Shown here piece after piece: positions 62,001-64,000 of a DNA stretch of 64,000 nt. Within the stretch, counting starts at the first letter, position 1. Each line of letters opens with the position of its first letter. Origin of the DNA: Chitinophagaceae bacterium (GTDB lineage Bacteria > Bacteroidota > Bacteroidia > Chitinophagales > Chitinophagaceae); NCBI GenBank assembly GCA_023229465.1, contig JALNZE010000007.1, positions 85,835 to 149,834 on the forward strand, given 5' to 3'. A program made the translations under genes and the position numbers. The notes under the pieces are model-generated. The model had not been told where the DNA came from. It ran no database searches and was given only the letters and a program-made list of their open reading frames with translations.

Positions 62001-63274
62001 ACCGATTAAATAACTTAAACAAAGAGTTGCAGGATTGGCTTTATACCCATAAAAATGAGATTAATTTAGAAGTAAAGGAAGACGAAACAGTTTTGGAAGC
62101 CTTCTTTAATTTAGAAGAAAAACGTAGAGATGAAATTCAAAAGGGTATTGATGGTTTTAGAAAATTCGATAGCCCATTTAGCGATTTAGTAAACCAAGCA
62201 AGAATTCATCTTGATGCAATGGTAGTATCACACAAACCAAAAGATAACTTAACCATTCAGTTTAATGAGAAAACCAAAAAGAAAGAAATCAAAATAAGAA
62301 GTGCTTTACATGAAGCAACATTATATGGTAAGCATAACGGACAGGATACTAAAACGATGAGTATCTCAAACTTAACGGCAAAAGATATTCAAAAAATTGT
62401 AGATCCTGTTTTAAGAGCAGAAATAAATAAACATAGGAGCAAAAGCGAGTATGGTTCAATGAAAGAAGCTTTCTCTGGCGAAGGCTTAAAAGCATTTAAC
62501 GAAAGCAGGTTTCAAAGAAAGAAACCGCAATCATGGAAACCACCCGTCTTCAAAGTAAAAATTTATTACAATACCAAAGAAGTAAAAGAAAGTTCTCTGC
62601 AAAGGCTTTATGAAAACAATAATAAGTTAAGTGTAAAAACAGGAAGCAATTATCTTTTCCTGGTAATGGCAACAAGCGATAACAAAAGGGTTTTTGATAT
62701 TGTTTCACTTTATGATGCAGCAGATATAGCCAAAAGAGAATGGAAAAACCAATCAGAGAATTTTATGAATAAAATTTATGAGGAGTATATCATATTGAAT
62801 AAAAAATATAACGCCGATAAAGTTTTATTTGCATTACAGCAAAATGAATTGGTCTATTTGCCTGAAAATGTGGATGACCCAACATTAAACTTCACATCAG
62901 ATGAATTTGCTAAATGGATTTCCCAAAAAGAAAATAAGACCAAGTTTAATAAAAGAGTTTATAAAGTCGTGAAGTTTACTGGCAAAGATTGTTTTTTTGT
63001 ACCTCATAATTACGCAAATACAATCAGCATTGCTAAAGATTTGAATGATGAACAAAAAGCACGATTAAAAAACCAATATGGCGAAAAAAAGATACCTAAA
63101 AAGAAATTGAACTTTGAGGAGTTTGGTTCTTTTGGTACAAGTGCAAAGACTGAAGTCAACGAAAATTTTGTAAAGATTTTAATTGATAAAACATATACTA
63201 CTGAACCTATGAAAATCCAGGATTATTGTATCAAAATTAAAACTGATTGGTTAGGTAAACTACAATTAGTATAA
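59090..63274 (+). CDS. cas9: Type II-C Cas9 nuclease
   Basis: RNA-guided DNA endonuclease, 1394 residues. RuvC-I is LGLDLGTNSIGWAL with Asp8; the Arg-rich bridge helix follows (NADRRMARTIRKMNKR); RuvC-II Glu706 is in IRIELARDLK; HNH is YEIDHIIPKSRLFDDSISNK with His783; RuvC-III is YDHRHHSIDALVVAL with His955 and Asp958. All catalytic residues are intact. An acidic/lysine-rich linker and beta-rich segment (about residues 155-265) lies between bridge helix and REC. The coding sequence is visibly AT-richer than the chromosome around it. A predicted tracrRNA is divergent 5' of it; cas1 follows after one base. PAM cannot be told. Confidence 0.95.
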   Translation: MKKILGLDLGTNSIGWALIDKEEQKILGMGSRIIPMGTDKLDYEKGAGITKNADRRMARTIRKMNKRYKLRRNKLLFILNELGILPDQFQFKDGIPEPTKLQDLELLPIKKGTLQLNSLTHYQLRVNALSKAITPKDFGKILYQFNQLRGYAGGGNNDDNSKKKEDETTEEPEKKKSYEVITQKVSIINIETSDRTYKAKGGKNKGQELPLFAVTFLLNDEEKEGTTILQNLEIGKEEELEIRIKQTKIGENIIIALPQKTNWKKQMESTEDIIKTERLFVGQLLLKDLLNHKWTKVRNRVILRSRYQEEFDAIWKEQAKYHSILNNCSLKKLETIANYLYPGSSNTQNDLRKDAMEGGLKYIIKQQVIYYQRPLKSQTELISKCQFEKEEKVIATSNPLFQEFRCWKQINQLYIRSKEGVYNERKNKTIYKYSDRYLTNEQKNDIYIKLQNQKQVGFSDVAKIAGLKNDKTEYLNGLNVKAKLKGCDTAITIKKMLGDELSTIINQDKEIVLKIWDSIFDLNNSGNEYDVNSKKVSSLINILSTVTDKNNAIVIALKLAQNISYPRKYASLSAKAITNILPLMQLNPVEMSNIIKENFEKIKHAIDTGELKDGIEPYMVDYIDSNPNIIENGGMMDSFAASLVYGKHTIADINATVKNYHDIKYNPTRNLRNPIVEQITNEALQIIKAIWKEYKFNPEELEIRIELARDLKNSAAERANIYKSQLNNQKQNNRIKERLVEEKMPVTDENVLKYKLYEHQKYLSPYSGDTLAISLFDEYEIDHIIPKSRLFDDSISNKVLVEGFLNKEKGNRTSWEYISQQNTKYKIRSIQAFIDMVNDNYFGRKKKNLLLEKIPTDFVERQIKQTQYIALAVKAELAQIVGSNNVKSSTGEITSFLRSRWGLRKLFMELTESRFKQMELWDSSNKWVNRYFDEEQKRNVYEIKYWSKRYDHRHHSIDALVVALTEKWHIDRLNNLNKELQDWLYTHKNEINLEVKEDETVLEAFFNLEEKRRDEIQKGIDGFRKFDSPFSDLVNQARIHLDAMVVSHKPKDNLTIQFNEKTKKKEIKIRSALHEATLYGKHNGQDTKTMSISNLTAKDIQKIVDPVLRAEINKHRSKSEYGSMKEAFSGEGLKAFNESRFQRKKPQSWKPPVFKVKIYYNTKEVKESSLQRLYENNNKLSVKTGSNYLFLVMATSDNKRVFDIVSLYDAADIAKREWKNQSENFMNKIYEEYIILNKKYNADKVLFALQQNELVYLPENVDDPTLNFTSDEFAKWISQKENKTKFNKRVYKVVKFTGKDCFFVPHNYANTISIAKDLNDEQKARLKNQYGEKKIPKKKLNFEEFGSFGTSAKTEVNENFVKILIDKTYTTEPMKIQDYCIKIKTDWLGKLQLV

Positions 63275-63275
63275 A

Positions 63276-63873
63276 ATGATCAAGCGCACCCTCTGCATAG
63301 AAAGCCCCTGCCACCTCAAATGCCGCAATGATCAATTGGTGGTAAGCTATGAGCATGTTAAGGGCTTAGAAGACCGTGCAGAAAAAATAGTGCCGATAGA
63401 AGATATTGGGATATTAGTTTTGGAACACCAACAAATTACCCTCTCACACTATTTATTAGACAAGCTATTAGCCAACAATGCTTCGGTGATCACCTGTAAT
63501 GAAACCAGGCACCCATCCGGCATGATGCTGCCATTAGAAAGTAATATCCTGCAAAGTGAAAGGTTCAGGGTACAGATAGAAGCAACAGAGCCTTTAAAAA
63601 AACAGTTGTGGCAGCAAACGGTTAAAGCAAAGATTGGCAACCAGCTATCGGTCTTGAAAAAATGGGATATTCCACACAACCTGCTTTCCAATTTGTCGCA
63701 ATCTGTCAAAAGCGGCGACGCGGATAATTATGAAGCGGTGGCTGCCGCTTATTACTGGCAAAACCTGTTTCCACCGGCCTGGCTATTTTTTCGCAAAAGG
63801 GAAGGCCCACCGCCTAATAATCTGTTGAATTACGGCTATGCAATACTCAGGGCTACAGTGGCAAGGGCCTTGA
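63276..63873 (+). pseudogene. cas1: cas1 interrupted by an insertion sequence
   Basis: Integrase subunit for spacer acquisition. Residues 1-199 match type II Cas1: MIKRTLCIESPCHLKCRNDQLVVSYEHV, then VITCNETRHPSGMMLPL, and the first catalytic acid Glu153 in GDADNYEAVAAAYYW; NLLNYGYAILRATVARAL follows. The expected continuation (a SGLLPTLGIHH-type sequence with the second metal ligands) is replaced by MYIPIEKCTKFRVKS, encoded by the end of an IS-like element. The frame stays open to the window edge. The truncated protein lacks part of the active site. ATG at 63276, one base after cas9 stop. Confidence 0.88.
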
Positions 63874-64000
63874 TGTATATACCGATTGAAAAGTGTACCA
63901 AATTCCGGGTGAAAAGTGTACCACTTCCAGAGTTAAAAAACCCGTCCATTTGCCTGGAAACCAAATGGGCACAAAATGTTGGAAGTGGAAACAAATCATC
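63874..64000 (+). mobile_element. Left end of an IS21-like element inside cas1
   Basis: Cas1 similarity stops abruptly at 63873. The next bases begin TGTATATACCG and hold two copies of TGAAAAGTGTACCA (63887-63900 and 63910-63923), the sub-terminal multiple repeats typical of IS21-family ends. The right end, target duplication and the rest of the transposase lie beyond the window. Confidence 0.7.
63965..64000 (+). CDS. Start of a putative IstA transposase (partial)
   Basis: ATG at 63965 opens a frame MGTKCWKWKQII that runs off the window. Its position about 90 bases inside the element end suits istA, whose proteins start with a helix-turn-helix region. Only 12 codons are visible, so the call rests mainly on context. 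Confidence 0.4.
   Translation, partial: MGTKCWKWKQII

Overview
The window is a chromosomal segment of a Bacteroidota bacterium, most likely a Chitinophagaceae-type soil or freshwater organism. The evidence is the set of lineage-typical genes (DUF4270 lipoprotein, GSCFA protein, Oar-like TonB-dependent receptors with carboxypeptidase-regulatory domains, LytS/LytTR signalling pair, bifunctional RibBA, a short GlgA-like protein), promoter elements of the TTTG/TAnnTTTG kind, weak Shine-Dalgarno sequences, and a Cas9 of the Bacteroidota II-C branch.

Layout. 1-3.4 kb: end of a ribosomal protein operon on the minus strand (infA-rpmJ-rpsM-rpsK-rpsD-rpoA). 3.5-16.5 kb: mostly minus-strand housekeeping genes: a large HExxH/propeller/barrel protein, a DEAD-box helicase, GSCFA, HMG-CoA lyase, RlmB-type methyltransferase, Nudix, metK, DUF4270 and a GlgA-like protein, with miaE on the plus strand. 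16.8-24.8 kb: plus-strand genes for a YbhN-type membrane protein, heptose adenylyltransferase, polyphosphate kinase and exopolyphosphatase, a two-component pair and an ALDH7-type dehydrogenase. 24.8-27.3 kb: a secreted beta-carbonic anhydrase and a SulP anion transporter. 27.5-36 kb: subtilase, DinB, phosphoesterase, TolB-like protein, TPR lipoprotein, rpe, phoH, ribBA. 36-43 kb: two Oar-like TonB receptors in tandem. 43-46 kb: esterase, ATP-grasp and YbdK-type carboxylate-amine ligase. 46.3-49.6 kb: ECF sigma factor, a repeat-bearing anti-sigma-like membrane protein and a lipoprotein. 49.7-58.1 kb: def, ruvX, ubiA-type, a SpoU methyltransferase, mutS, dapA, accA. 58.2 kb: tRNA-Asp with a textbook promoter and terminator. 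58.4-64 kb: an accessory block with an IS21 transposase remnant, a predicted tracrRNA, cas9 and a cas1 that is interrupted by an insertion sequence.

The accessory block is the most interesting region. cas9 keeps all RuvC and HNH catalytic residues. A minus-strand anti-repeat followed by a strong terminator just upstream of cas9 looks like the tracrRNA. It predicts a crRNA repeat beginning (G)TTGTGATTTGCTTTC, but no array lies in the window. cas1 starts one base after the cas9 stop and is cut after residue 199 by the left end of what looks like an IS21-family element, so the locus may still interfere but probably cannot acquire spacers.

A second theme runs through the whole window. Many intergenic spacers contain short 7-8 base tandem repeats of several unrelated families. 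In several places these repeats run into genes: they encode the hydrophobic part of two signal peptides, the N-terminal extension of the HMG-CoA lyase, and an identical C-terminal VRS-stop in two unrelated proteins.
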